Positions 1 through 8,413 of a stretch of DNA of 64,000 bases are shown here, piece by piece. Position 1 is the stretch's first letter, and each line of letters begins with the position of its first letter. This DNA is from Agromyces subbeticus DSM 16689. GTDB taxonomy: Bacteria > Actinomycetota > Actinomycetes > Actinomycetales > Microbacteriaceae. Where the stretch lies: contig NZ_ATXG01000009.1 of the NCBI RefSeq assembly GCF_000421565.1, positions 62,001-126,000 of the forward strand, written 5' to 3'. Position numbers and translations under genes: made by a program. Below the pieces are notes generated by a model. The model was not told where the DNA came from and did no database searches. It saw only the letters and a program-made list of their open reading frames with translations.

Positions 1-1
1 G

Positions 2-166
2 CCGGCGCCGTTCACCGACGACCCCGCCGAGGCGCTCACCTCGCTCCATCGGCTCGAGGGCATCGCCGCCACCTGGGTGCTGCCCGGGCACGGCGCGCCG
101 TGGAATCGCGGCGTCGACGAAGCGGTGCGCGAGGTCAGCGCTGCGGCTGCGGCATCGGGATCGTGA
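2..166 (+). CDS. MBL-fold metallo-hydrolase, C-terminal fragment (5' end outside window)
   Basis: Only the last 54 residues are present; the frame is open from base 2 to the TGA at 164-166. It contains VLPGHGAPW followed by a short helix rich in Ala and Val, which is the typical last metal-ligand region (PGHG) of metallo-beta-lactamase-fold hydrolases such as glyoxalase-II-like proteins. The substrate cannot be told from this tail. It converges on the carboxylase beta gene with a 6-base gap. Confidence 0.6.
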   Translation, partial: PAPFTDDPAEALTSLHRLEGIAATWVLPGHGAPWNRGVDEAVREVSAAAAASGS

Positions 167-172
167 GCCGGC

Positions 173-1780
173 TCACATCCTGAAGAGGCCGAACGCCGGC
201 TCGGGCAGCGGCGTGCGGCTCGCGAGCTCGAGCGCCATCGCGAGCACCGTGCGGGTGTCGGCCGGATCGATGATGCCGTCGTCCCAGAGCCGTGCCGTCG
301 AGTGGTACGGGCTGCCCTGGTCGTCGTACTGCGCCCGGATCGGGGCCTTGAACGCCTCGGCCGCGGCATCCGACCACTGTTCGCCCTTCACCGCGAGCTG
401 GTCGCGCTTCACGGTCGAGAGCACGGATGCCGCCTGCTCGCCGCCCATCACCGAGATACGTGCGTTCGGCCACATCCAGAGGAACCGCGGTGAGTACGCA
501 CGGCCGCACATCGAGTAGTTGCCGGCGCCGAACGACCCGCCGATCACGACGGTGAACTTGGGCACACGGGTGGTCGCCACAGCGGTGACCATCTTCGCGC
601 CGTGCTTCGCGATGCCGCCCGCCTCGGCATCACGCCCCACCATGAAGCCCGAGATGTTCTGCAGGAAGACGAGCGGGATGCCCCGCTGGTCGCAGAGCTC
701 GATGAAGTGGGCACCTTTCATGGCCGATTCGCTGAACAGCACACCGTTGTTCGCGACGATGCCGACCGGGTGCCCGTCGAGGTGCGCGAAGCCCGTGACG
801 AGGGTGTCGCCGTACTCGCGCTTGAACTCGGCGAACTCGCTGCCGTCGACGAGCCGCGCGATCACCTCGCGCACGTCGTACGGCTCCTGCACGTCGACGG
901 GCACCGCCGAGGTGAGGCCCGCCGGATCGACCGCCGGTGGTCGCGGCTCTCGCACTGCCCAGGCCCGCAGTTGCTGCTCGGGCAGCGTCGCGACCATGTC
1001 GCGCACGATCTCGAGGGCGTGCTCGTCGTCGTCGGCGAGGTGGTCGGTGACACCCGAGATGCGGGAATGCAGCTCGCCGCCGCCGAGCTCTTCAGGCGTG
1101 ACGACCTCGCCGATCGCCGCCTTCACGAGCGGCGGACCGCCGAGGAAGATCGTGCCCTGGTTGCGCACGATCACGGACTCGTCGCTCATCGCCGGCACAT
1201 AGGCGCCGCCGGCGGTGCACGAGCCGAGCACGGCGGCGAGTTGCGGGATGCGAGCGGCAGAGAGCTGCGCCTGGTTGAAGAAGATTCGACCGAAGTGCTC
1301 GCGATCGGGGAAGACCTCGTCTTGCAGCGGCAGGAACGCGCCGCCCGAGTCGACGAGGTAGATGCACGGCAAGCGGTGCTCCCTGGCGACCTCCTGCGCG
1401 CGCAGGTGCTTCTTCACCGTCATCGGATAGTACGTGCCGCCCTTCACGGTGGCGTCGTTGCACACCACCATGACCGGGCGCCCGTGCACGAGGCCGACGC
1501 CCGTGATGATGCCGGCACCGGGCGAGTCGCCGCCGTAGAGCCCGTCGGCCGCGAGCGGCGAGAGCTCGAGGAACGGGCTGCCCTCGTCGAGCAGACGGTC
1601 GACCCGGTCGCGCGGCAGCAGCTTGCCGCGTGCGACGTGACGCTCACGGCTGCCCTCGGGACCGCCGAGCGCTGCGGCTGCGACGCGGGATCGGAGTTCA
1701 GCGACGAGCTCGGCGAGTGCTGCGGCGTTCGTGCGTGCCCGCTCGCTCGAGGGATCGATGGCCGTGTGCAGGATTCCCAT
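173..1780 (-). CDS. acyl-CoA carboxylase beta subunit, methylcrotonyl-CoA carboxylase type
   Basis: Carboxyltransferase subunit of a biotin-dependent acyl-CoA carboxylase, 535 residues, the usual length. It would move CO2 from carboxybiotin to 3-methylcrotonyl-CoA in leucine breakdown. Seen: the N-terminal [16 protein letters not shown] box, the [11 protein letters not shown] segment and the C-terminal oxyanion-loop signature [16 protein letters not shown], all typical of the MCC beta branch rather than propionyl-CoA carboxylase. The expected biotin-carboxylase alpha gene is not next to it: the downstream neighbour is on the other strand. A TetR gene is divergent, with two operator-like repeats between them. 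The ATG at 1780 is the natural start because the next family-conserved residues follow directly. Confidence 0.88.
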   Translation of the reverse strand: MGILHTAIDPSSERARTNAAALAELVAELRSRVAAAALGGPEGSRERHVARGKLLPRDRVDRLLDEGSPFLELSPLAADGLYGGDSPGAGIITGVGLVHGRPVMVVCNDATVKGGTYYPMTVKKHLRAQEVAREHRLPCIYLVDSGGAFLPLQDEVFPDREHFGRIFFNQAQLSAARIPQLAAVLGSCTAGGAYVPAMSDESVIVRNQGTIFLGGPPLVKAAIGEVVTPEELGGGELHSRISGVTDHLADDDEHALEIVRDMVATLPEQQLRAWAVREPRPPAVDPAGLTSAVPVDVQEPYDVREVIARLVDGSEFAEFKREYGDTLVTGFAHLDGHPVGIVANNGVLFSESAMKGAHFIELCDQRGIPLVFLQNISGFMVGRDAEAGGIAKHGAKMVTAVATTRVPKFTVVIGGSFGAGNYSMCGRAYSPRFLWMWPNARISVMGGEQAASVLSTVKRDQLAVKGEQWSDAAAEAFKAPIRAQYDDQGSPYHSTARLWDDGIIDPADTRTVLAMALELASRTPLPEPAFGLFRM

Positions 1781-1836
1781 CCGGTCCGCCTGTCTTCGTC
1801 GACGGCGCGCCCTCTTGTGAACGACGCCGGATTTCG

Positions 1837-1852
1837 GTTAGTGTGCACTAAC
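1837..1852. promoter_or_regulatory. TetR-type operator 1 (7-bp inverted repeat)
   Basis: GTTAGTG and CACTAAC are perfect inverted arms around TG, between the divergent carboxylase and TetR genes. Likely bound by the adjacent TetR protein. Confidence 0.6.
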
Positions 1853-1864
1853 TCGATCCCCGAT

Positions 1865-1880
1865 GTTAGCGAGCACTCAC
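1865..1880. promoter_or_regulatory. TetR-type operator 2 (degenerate copy)
   Basis: GTTAGCGAGCACTCAC matches operator 1 at 13 of 16 positions and starts 28 bp after it, ending 4 bp before the TetR start codon, so binding there should also block the regulator's own expression. Confidence 0.5.
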
Positions 1881-1884
1881 CGAC

Positions 1885-2562
1885 ATGGCAAGCACACTCG
1901 GCGCGGCCGACCCGGTTCCCGCTTCGGCTTCAACTGCGGCTTCGGCTGCGGCTTCGGCTCCGGCCTCGGCTCCGACCCTCACCGAGCGCAGCCGTCAGAA
2001 GGCCGACCGTCGCGCGGCGATCCTCGGCGCCGCGGCGACCCTTTTCGCCGAGCGCGGCTACGCGGGCGTGACCATCGAAGACCTCGGCGCCGCCGTGGGC
2101 GTTTCGGGCCCGGCGGTCTATCGGCACTTCCCGGGCAAGGCCGCGGTGCTCGCGGCCATCCTGCAGGGCGCGAGCCAAACCCTGCTCGACGGCGCCGAGC
2201 GCGTGCTCGGCGAGGCGCCCGACGCGGCAGCCATGCTCCGCTCGCTCATCGCGCATCACGTCGATTTCGCACTCGGCGACGCCGACGTCATCCTCGTGCA
2301 AGACCGAGAGCTCGAGCAGCTCGATCTCGGCGCGCGTCACGAAGTGCGCCTCCTCCAGCGCCGCTACGTCGAGCACTGGGTCGACGTGCTCTCCCGACTC
2401 CGGCCCGATCGGGCCGAGGCGGAGCTCAGGTTCCGGGCTCACGCGGCCTTCGGTCTCCTGAATTCCACTCCCCACAGCGCCCGCATCCCTGGGCGCAGAC
2501 CAGCCGACGGCACCATCCGCGGCATCTTGGAGGAAATGGCATGGGCGAGCCTCATGTCGTGA
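1885..2562 (+). CDS. TetR/AcrR family regulator
   Basis: 225 residues. After a Ser/Ala-rich tail of about 30 residues, the helix-turn-helix domain runs from about 38 to 85 (RAAILGAAATLFAERGY, then GVSGPAVYRHFPGKAAVLAA). The C-terminal ligand domain belongs to the group found beside acyl-CoA and leucine catabolic genes. It is divergent from the carboxylase beta gene, which suggests local control of that gene and itself. The low-complexity Ala/Ser start is unusual; an internal start is possible, but no good ribosome site precedes one. The following acetyltransferase gene overlaps its last 22 bases. Confidence 0.85.
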   Translation: MASTLGAADPVPASASTAASAAASAPASAPTLTERSRQKADRRAAILGAAATLFAERGYAGVTIEDLGAAVGVSGPAVYRHFPGKAAVLAAILQGASQTLLDGAERVLGEAPDAAAMLRSLIAHHVDFALGDADVILVQDRELEQLDLGARHEVRLLQRRYVEHWVDVLSRLRPDRAEAELRFRAHAAFGLLNSTPHSARIPGRRPADGTIRGILEEMAWASLMS

Positions 2563-3023
2563 CCCTGCGCGCGACCCGCGCGGGCGATCTCGACGAACTC
2601 TTCGACGCCAGGCACGACCCCGTCGCCATGCAGATGGCCGGATTCACCACGGACGACTGCGCCGATCGCACGGCGTTCGAGGAGCGCTGGAAGCGACTCA
2701 TCACCGACCCGTCGGCCCGGGTCTGCACGGTGCGCGCCGATGGCCGGGTCGTCGGCGACGTCGCCATCCGGCGCGACGTCGAGGGCTGGCTCGTCGACGC
2801 GTGGATCAGTCGTGCGCACTGGGGTCACGGCATCGCCACCCGGGCCCTTCGCCTGCTGCTCGACGACCTCGAGGCACGTCCGGTGCACGTGAAGGTCGCC
2901 GCCGACAACGCACGCGCGATCGCCGTGCTCGACGGGCTCGGGTTCCGGCGCATCGGTCTCGACCTCGCGTTCGCGGACGCGCGCGGCGTCGAGACCGAGC
3001 AACTGCTCTACGTGCTGCGCTGA
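2541..3023 (+). CDS. GNAT family N-acetyltransferase
   Basis: 160 residues, one acetyltransferase domain. The acetyl-CoA pyrophosphate loop appears as SRAHWGHGIATRALRLLLDD (about residues 91-110), followed by the typical NARAIAVLDGLGFRR strand-helix. It resembles RimJ/RimL-like enzymes; the amino group it modifies is not evident. The ATG lies inside the end of the TetR gene with GGAGGA 6 bases upstream (2529-2534), so the two are translationally coupled. Confidence 0.8.
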   Translation: MGEPHVVTLRATRAGDLDELFDARHDPVAMQMAGFTTDDCADRTAFEERWKRLITDPSARVCTVRADGRVVGDVAIRRDVEGWLVDAWISRAHWGHGIATRALRLLLDDLEARPVHVKVAADNARAIAVLDGLGFRRIGLDLAFADARGVETEQLLYVLR

Positions 3024-3078
3024 GTTCCGAAGGAGCGCGCCGCGGCGCACGAGGAACCGGGCCTCGACGCGATCGGCC

Positions 3079-3390
3079 TCAGTTCCCGGGCGCGGCACCC
3101 TGTGCTTCGGCGATGCCGCCGATGCGTTCGGCGAGCACCACGTCGCGCGAGGTGACCCCGCCGGCGTCGTGCGAGCTCAGCTCGAACTCGACCCGGCCCC
3201 AGCCGAGGCGCACGTCGGGGTGATGGTTCAACTCCTCGGCGACGAGCGCCACGGCGTCGAGCAACCGCACGGCACTCGCGAAGTCGGCCGTCGAGTACGC
3301 CCCGATGAGGTGCTCCTCGATGTGCACGAATGTGGTGCCGGCGAGAGCGTCGGCGGTCTCGGCGGGCGAGAGAATGTCGCGAGCGTTCAT
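3079..3390 (-). CDS. 4a-hydroxytetrahydrobiopterin (pterin-4a-carbinolamine) dehydratase
   Basis: 103 residues, the normal size for this family, which dehydrates 4a-hydroxytetrahydrobiopterin and recycles the pterin cofactor. The active-site signature is present: EELNHHPDV, then W, then SHDAGGVTSRD (His-His-Pro, a distant aromatic, His and Asp). The ATG at 3390 was chosen over an upstream TTG because it follows GAGAGGA on the coding strand and gives the normal length. No aromatic amino-acid hydroxylase is visible nearby, so the partner is unknown; many bacterial copies have unclear roles. Confidence 0.82.
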   Translation of the reverse strand: MNARDILSPAETADALAGTTFVHIEEHLIGAYSTADFASAVRLLDAVALVAEELNHHPDVRLGWGRVEFELSSHDAGGVTSRDVVLAERIGGIAEAQGAAPGN

Positions 3391-3457
3391 GCGTCCATCC
3401 TCTCGCCGCCGTCGACGTCGCACCAGAGGCCGGCTCGGTGCGAACAAGCCGATGGGC

Positions 3458-4894
3458 TCAGACCATCGTCAGCGCACGACCCGGCTCGCGCAGGATCGCG
3501 CCGATGTCGGCGAGGAACCGCGACCCTTGAGCGCCGTCGACGAGTCGATGGTCGAACGAGAGACTCAGGGTCATCACCTCGCGCAGGGCGATCTCGCCGT
3601 GATGCTCCCACGGCTGCCGGCGCACCGCCCCCATGGCGAGGATCGCCGCCTCACCGGGGTTGAGGATGGGTGTGCCGGCGTCGATGCCGAAGACGCCGAT
3701 GTTCGTGATCGAGATCGTGCCGCCCGACAATTCGGCTGGACTCGTGCGCCCCGCACGAGCGGTTTCGGCGAGCGCGGCGATCGCGTCGGCCAGTTCGGCG
3801 AGCGTCAGCCGCTCGGCGCCCTTGACGTTCGGCACCACGAGTCCGCGTTCGGTCGCGGCGGCGATGCCGAGGTTGATACCCGCGAACCGCACGATCTCCT
3901 GCGCCTGCTCGTCCCAGCGAGAATTGACCTCGGGAGTGCGCCGCGCCGCCAGGCACACCGCCTTCGCGGCCACGGTGAGCGGTGTGACCTTGTGCGCGCC
4001 GAACTCGCGATCGGTGCGAAGGCTGCGGATCAGCTCCATGGTCGCGGTGACGTCGACCGTGAGGAACTCGGTGACGTGCGGAGCGGTGAAGGCGCTTCGC
4101 ACCATCGCCGCGGCGGTGTGCTTGCGCACGCCCTTGATCGGGATGCGCGTCTCGGTCGTGGCGGTTGCGTCGCCGCTCGACAGCAGCGACGAGACGTCGT
4201 CGGGCCCGGCCGACGAGGCTCCGGATGCCGCACGCTCGACGTCATCCCTCGTGATCAGCCCGCGCTCACCTGTGCCGGCGATGGTCTCGAGGTCGAGGCC
4301 GAGGTCTCGTGCGAGCTTGCGCACCGGTGGGGTCGAGCGAGGACGCTCGGGCCGCGACTCGGCATCATGCGCGGGCGCCGATGTGGATGCCGATGCCGAT
4401 GCCGGCGCCGTGGCACCCTCGTTCGCCGGCTCGGGCACCGAGGGCACGAGGTCTTCGGTCAGGGCCGAGCGGCGTGCGCGCCGCTGGGGGCCGGTTTCAG
4501 CGGCGGCGCCGTAGCCGACGAGGTTCGGCCCGGGCGCGGCATCCGGCGTCGCAGTCGACTCGCTCGCGCGCTCCGAAGCGGTCGCCTGCGAAGCCGGCTC
4601 AGCTTGCGCCGAGGTGGTCCCGTCGCCCTCGGATGCGACGCCCGACTCACCCGTGTCGCAGGAGAAGAGCGGAGCGCCGACCTCGACAGTCTCGCCCTCT
4701 GCCGCGTGCAGCGCCGTCACGATGCCGGCGAACGGCGACGGCAGCTCGACGACCGCCTTGGCGGTCTCGACGTCGGCGATGATCTGGTTCAGTTCGACCC
4801 GATCGCCGATGGCGACCCGCCACGCGACGACCTCGGACTCGGTGAGGCCCTCACCCAGGTCGGGCAGTGCGAAGTCGCGGATCATCGCGCTCAC
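3458..4894 (-). CDS. bkdC: dihydrolipoamide acyltransferase E2 of a branched-chain 2-oxoacid dehydrogenase
   Basis: 478 residues. An N-terminal lipoyl domain carries the lipoylated lysine in VETAKAVVEL (Lys46). An Ala/Ser/Pro/Glu linker leads to an E3-binding domain at about 189-222 (PPVRKLARDLGLDL) and then the catalytic domain with FDHRLVDG (His449, Asp453). It passes the acyl group from E1 to CoA. Third gene of an E1alpha-E1beta-E2 operon; its GTG start overlaps the E1beta stop (GTGA), which shows translational coupling. No E3 gene is in the operon, so a shared dihydrolipoamide dehydrogenase is expected. The Lrp-type regulator and the nearby leucine-pathway carboxylase favour branched-chain substrates over pyruvate. 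Confidence 0.88.
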   Translation of the reverse strand: MSAMIRDFALPDLGEGLTESEVVAWRVAIGDRVELNQIIADVETAKAVVELPSPFAGIVTALHAAEGETVEVGAPLFSCDTGESGVASEGDGTTSAQAEPASQATASERASESTATPDAAPGPNLVGYGAAAETGPQRRARRSALTEDLVPSVPEPANEGATAPASASASTSAPAHDAESRPERPRSTPPVRKLARDLGLDLETIAGTGERGLITRDDVERAASGASSAGPDDVSSLLSSGDATATTETRIPIKGVRKHTAAAMVRSAFTAPHVTEFLTVDVTATMELIRSLRTDREFGAHKVTPLTVAAKAVCLAARRTPEVNSRWDEQAQEIVRFAGINLGIAAATERGLVVPNVKGAERLTLAELADAIAALAETARAGRTSPAELSGGTISITNIGVFGIDAGTPILNPGEAAILAMGAVRRQPWEHHGEIALREVMTLSLSFDHRLVDGAQGSRFLADIGAILREPGRALTMV

Positions 4895-5901
4895 GCCTCC
4901 ACCCCGCTCAGCGAGTTCGGTCGGCCGAGCACTCGATCGACGCCGTCGAGGATGCGATCGAGGTCGGGCAGGTGGTGCCGCTCGAGCTTGGCCGGCGGAT
5001 ACGGGATGTCGTGCCCGGTGACGCGCACGGGTGCCGCCTCGAGGAACTCGAAGCAGCGCTCGGTGATCGAGGCGGCGAGTTCGGCGCCGACCCCGCCCTG
5101 CTGGCCGGCCTCGTGGGTGACCACGAGGTGCCCCGTGCGGCGCACCGAGGCCTCGATCGTCGCGTAGTCGACCGGAGCGAGCGAGCGCAGGTCGATGACC
5201 TCGATCGAGATTCCGTCTTCGGCGGCGGCGACCGCGGCGTCACGAGCCGTCTGCACGAGCGCGCCGTAGGTGACGAGGGTGACGTGCGTGCCCGTGGCGA
5301 CGGTCGTCGCGACACCCATGGGGCGGGCATCGGCAAGGCTCGCCGTCTCATCGACCTCGCCCTTCACGTGATAGCGGCGCTTGGGTTCGAAGAAGAGCAC
5401 CGGGTCGTCGCTCGCGATCGCCTGTCGCACCATGACGTAGGCATCGGCGGGATTCGAGCAGGCGACGACGCGAAGCCCGGCCGTGTGCGCGAAATAGGCC
5501 TCTGGCGACTCCGAGTGATGTTCGGCGGCACCGATGCCGCCGCCGAACGGCACGCGGATGGTGATCGGCATGCGCACGTTGCCGCGTGAGCGGTAGTGCA
5601 GCTTGGCGACCTGCGCGACGATCTGGTCGAAGCCCGGGTAGATGAAGCCGTCGAACTGGATCTCGACGACCGGCCGGAACCCGCGGTAGGCGAGCCCGAC
5701 GGCGGTGCCGACGATGCCGGCCTCCGAGAGCGGCGTGTCGACGACCCGCTTCGCCCCGAACTCGGCCTTCAATCCATCGGTGACCCGGAACACGCCGCCG
5801 AGCGTACCGATGTCCTCTCCCATCAAGACGACCTTCTCGTCGTCGGCGAGGGCGCGACGCAGCCCGGCGTTCAGAGCCTTCGCGAGCGTGAGCGTGGTCA
5901 T
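4891..5901 (-). CDS. bkdB: 2-oxoacid dehydrogenase E1 beta subunit (branched-chain type)
   Basis: 336 residues, normal for E1beta. Family signatures include VVLMGEDIGTLGGVFRVTDGL near the start, RVVDTPLSEAGIVGTAVGLA and VEIQFDGFIYPGFDQIV, then the C-terminal transketolase half with IDLRSLAPVD. With E1alpha it forms the thiamine-diphosphate decarboxylase that feeds the lipoyl arm of E2. Its ATG overlaps the E1alpha stop (ATGA) and its stop overlaps the E2 start, so all three are made together. Confidence 0.9.
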   Translation of the reverse strand: MTTLTLAKALNAGLRRALADDEKVVLMGEDIGTLGGVFRVTDGLKAEFGAKRVVDTPLSEAGIVGTAVGLAYRGFRPVVEIQFDGFIYPGFDQIVAQVAKLHYRSRGNVRMPITIRVPFGGGIGAAEHHSESPEAYFAHTAGLRVVACSNPADAYVMVRQAIASDDPVLFFEPKRRYHVKGEVDETASLADARPMGVATTVATGTHVTLVTYGALVQTARDAAVAAAEDGISIEVIDLRSLAPVDYATIEASVRRTGHLVVTHEAGQQGGVGAELAASITERCFEFLEAAPVRVTGHDIPYPPAKLERHHLPDLDRILDGVDRVLGRPNSLSGVEA

Positions 5902-7079
5902 CGTGCGTCTCCTTCGGCCGGCGCGGATGCCGCGGCGTCGCTGCCCTCCGCCGACGAGGTGTCGAACATCGCGAGGTAGCGCGTGTAGTGCTCGCGCTGT
6001 CGCTCGAGATGGCTGTTCGGCTCGGCGTAGACATTGTCGAAGACCGTGAGCGGCGCCGGATCGGCGATGGTCGTGACGGCGGCGCGCAGCTCGGCGGCCG
6101 CCCGGTCGGCCTCGGCCGTGACGTCGCGCTGGAGCCCTTCGATGTCGACACCGGATGCATCGAGCAGTGCGAGCACGCGTGCCAGCGGGTCGCGGCCGCC
6201 CCACTCGACGAGCTCGTCGTCGGTGCGGTACCGCTTCGGGTCGTCGGCGGTCGTGTGCGGGCCCATGCGATACGTGACCGCCTCGACGAACGTCGGCCCG
6301 GCACCTCGGCGGGCACGGTCGAGCGCGATGCGGGTGGCCGCGAGCACGGCGAGCACGTCGTTGCCGTCGACGCGCACGCCGGGCATGCCGAAGCCGTCGG
6401 CTCGGCGGGCGAGGTGCTGCTTCGACTGCAGACCGACCGGCTCGGAGATCGCCCACTGGTTGTTCTGGCAGAAGAAGACGACGGGTGCGTCGAAGCTCGC
6501 CGCGAAGACGAGCGCTTCGTTGACGTCGCCCTCGCTCGTGGCACCGTCGCCGAAGTACGCGATCGCCGCGGTGTCGGTGCCCTCCCAAGCCGCCCCCATG
6601 GCGTAGCCCGTGGCATGCAGGGCCTGCGCGCCGATGATGATCTGCGGCACGGCCATGCCGTGCTCGAAGGGGTTCCAGCCCGAGGCGGCACTGCCGCGCC
6701 ACACCGAGAGCAGCTCGGCGGGCTCGACGCCGCGGCACCAGGCGAGCGCATGCTCGCGATAGCTCGAGAAGATGAAGTCGTCGTCGCGGAGCGCGCGGCC
6801 CGAGCCGATCTGCGCGGCCTCCTGGCCGGCGAGCGGAGGCCAGAGCCCGAGTTCGCCCTGACGCTGCAGCGCGGTGGCCTCGGTGTCGATGCGCCGCACG
6901 ATCGCCATGTCGCGGTAGAGACGACCGAGCGCAGCCGGATCGACATCGGTGATCCAGGGGTCGAACTCAGCGTTCGCCCGGCGCTCGCCGGTGGGGCTGA
7001 CGAGCTGCACGAAGTCGTCTGCTCGCGTGGACTCGCTCTGCGTGAGGAGCCCGGTGGCGTCTCGGTCGGATGGGGTCAT
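5898..7079 (-). CDS. bkdA: 2-oxoacid dehydrogenase E1 alpha subunit (branched-chain type)
   Basis: 393 residues. The thiamine-diphosphate motif GDGATSEGDVNEALVFA ends in a QNNQWAIS segment. The substrate-channel region SSYREHALAW and the phosphorylation-loop-like YRMGPHTTADDPKRY are typical of BCKDH/PDH E1alpha. The ATG at 7079 was chosen because GAGGAT lies 8 bases upstream and the long open extension before it is Arg-rich and unlike the family. First gene of the operon, divergent from an Lrp/AsnC regulator whose probable operator array lies between them. Confidence 0.9.
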   Translation of the reverse strand: MTPSDRDATGLLTQSESTRADDFVQLVSPTGERRANAEFDPWITDVDPAALGRLYRDMAIVRRIDTEATALQRQGELGLWPPLAGQEAAQIGSGRALRDDDFIFSSYREHALAWCRGVEPAELLSVWRGSAASGWNPFEHGMAVPQIIIGAQALHATGYAMGAAWEGTDTAAIAYFGDGATSEGDVNEALVFAASFDAPVVFFCQNNQWAISEPVGLQSKQHLARRADGFGMPGVRVDGNDVLAVLAATRIALDRARRGAGPTFVEAVTYRMGPHTTADDPKRYRTDDELVEWGGRDPLARVLALLDASGVDIEGLQRDVTAEADRAAAELRAAVTTIADPAPLTVFDNVYAEPNSHLERQREHYTRYLAMFDTSSAEGSDAAASAPAEGDAR

Positions 7080-7183
7080 CGTCGATCCTCGCTGTCGACG
7101 GGCGCGCTTCGTGGGCTGCCCGCGCCCGGCGGCTCTGCCGGATACCCCGATGGTACGTCGAACTGGCACACAGCTCAACCAAG

Positions 7184-7219
7184 CAATGAGACATTGAGCA
7201 TGTTGCATGGTTCATTGGG
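7184..7219. promoter_or_regulatory. probable Lrp/AsnC operator array: CAATG/CATTG dyad plus four heptad repeats
   Basis: CAATG-AGA-CATTG is a dyad at 7184-7196. From 7192, four 7-bp units start with CAT: CATTGAG, CATGTTG, CATGGTT, CATTGGG (7192-7219). The array lies between the divergent bkd operon and the Lrp/AsnC gene. Its role as the regulator's binding site is inferred from position. Confidence 0.5.
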
Positions 7220-7245
7220 GAATGCGGGTGCTAACGTATGGCGTT

Positions 7246-7704
7246 ATGACCGGTTACGACTCCGTCGACAAGGCCCTGCTCACCGCACTGGCACCCGATC
7301 CGCGGGCGACGGTCGTCGCACTCGCCGACCGGCTGGGGCTCTCGCGCAACACGGTGCAGGCGCGCATGGCCCGCCTCGAGGCATCCGGCGCCTTCCTCTC
7401 CTTCGAACGCAGCATGGATCCCGCGCCGCTCGGCTACCCCCTCGAGGCATTCATCGCCGTGCACGTGCGACAGAAACTGCTCGGCGAAGTCGTCGATGAG
7501 ATCGCCCGCATCCCCGAGGTGATCCAGGCTCACGGCCTCTCAGGCTCGATCGATCTGCTCGTGCGCGTCGTGTGCCGTGACGCCCACGATCTGTTCCGCA
7601 TCGACGGCGAGATCCTCGCGATCGAGGGCGTCGAGCGCACAGAGACGTCGCTCGCGATGGGCGAGCTGATCCCCTACCGATTGAGGCCGCTCCTCGATCG
7701 CTGA
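7246..7704 (+). CDS. Lrp/AsnC family transcriptional regulator
   Basis: 152 residues. An AsnC-type helix-turn-helix at about 5-50 (DKALLTALAPDPRATVVALA, then GLSRNTVQARMARLEASG) is followed by a RAM ligand-binding domain with the typical HGLSGSIDLLVRVVC and the end of the fold at EGVERTETSLAMGELI. Such proteins sense amino acids; divergence from the branched-chain dehydrogenase operon suggests control of it, as for BkdR in other bacteria. TAACGT at 7232-7237 lies 8 bases before the ATG and could serve as the -10 of a leaderless transcript. Confidence 0.88.
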   Translation: MTGYDSVDKALLTALAPDPRATVVALADRLGLSRNTVQARMARLEASGAFLSFERSMDPAPLGYPLEAFIAVHVRQKLLGEVVDEIARIPEVIQAHGLSGSIDLLVRVVCRDAHDLFRIDGEILAIEGVERTETSLAMGELIPYRLRPLLDR

Positions 7705-7710
7705 TCCGAG

Positions 7711-7757
7711 TTGCAAACAAACCCTTGCAAAGGTTTCTTTGCAGCGGTATCTTTGCA
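7711..7757. promoter_or_regulatory. ArsR-type operator: four TGCAAA half-sites on one dyad axis
   Basis: TTGCAAA at 7711-7717 and 7725-7731, and TTTGCA at 7738-7743 and 7752-7757. The inner pair forms the perfect repeat TGCAAAG-GTTT-CTTTGCA (7726-7743); the outer pair is centred on the same axis (7734.5), and half-sites on each side are 14 bp apart. It ends 3 bp before the ArsR-type gene's ATG, so autoregulation is likely. Confidence 0.65.
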
Positions 7758-7759
7758 TC

Positions 7760-8413
7760 ATGGATCACACGAACGACATCGAGGCCCAGCCCAGCAGCAC
7801 GCGCCATCCCGGCGTCGATCACGTGCTCACGAGCGAGAGCCTGAAGAGCCTCGCCCACCCGCTCCGCGTGCGCCTCTACGACGAGTTGTCGTCGTACGGG
7901 CCGATGACCGCGAGCGGGCTCGCCGAGCGACTCGGCGAATCGAGCGGATCGACGAGCTACCACTTGCGCCAGCTCGAGCGCGCCGGCCTCGTGCAGGAGG
8001 ACCGATCGCGCGGCAAGGGCCGTGAGCGCTGGTGGGAGCGGCGCCCCGGCTCGATCGCCATTCCCGACGCACGCGAATTGCGCCCGGGCAGCGCCGAGCG
8101 CCTCGCAGTGAAGTTCCTCGAAGAGGAGTGGTACCGGGCGCGGGAGCAGAACTTCCGCGAGTTCGTGGCCGACGGTGACGACGTCTTCGAGCCCGAGTGG
8201 CTCGACATCGCCACGAGCGACACGATCAACCTGCGACTCACGCCCGATCAGCTGCACGGGCTCGTCACCGACATCGATGTCGTGCTGAAGAAGTACATCG
8301 ATGCCTACAAGCGCACTCCGACACCGGGTTCGCGGCCGGTGCAGATCCAGATCAACGCCTTCCCGCTCGTACGCGGCGAGGCGAGCGACGACACGCCGAA
8401 GGAACGATCATGA
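7760..8413 (+). CDS. ArsR-type winged-helix regulator
   Basis: 217 residues. The N-terminal winged helix spans about 25-95 (ESLKSLAHPLRVRLYDELSS, then SGSTSYHLRQLERAGLVQED), the form found in the large one-component ArsR/HTH_20 group. There is no cysteine metal box, so it is unlikely to be a metal sensor. The C-terminal 120 residues resemble the effector region of regulators that control small membrane transporters. The start codon directly follows a four-half-site operator. The next gene overlaps by ATGA, so it is co-translated. Confidence 0.8.
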   Translation: MDHTNDIEAQPSSTRHPGVDHVLTSESLKSLAHPLRVRLYDELSSYGPMTASGLAERLGESSGSTSYHLRQLERAGLVQEDRSRGKGRERWWERRPGSIAIPDARELRPGSAERLAVKFLEEEWYRAREQNFREFVADGDDVFEPEWLDIATSDTINLRLTPDQLHGLVTDIDVVLKKYIDAYKRTPTPGSRPVQIQINAFPLVRGEASDDTPKERS

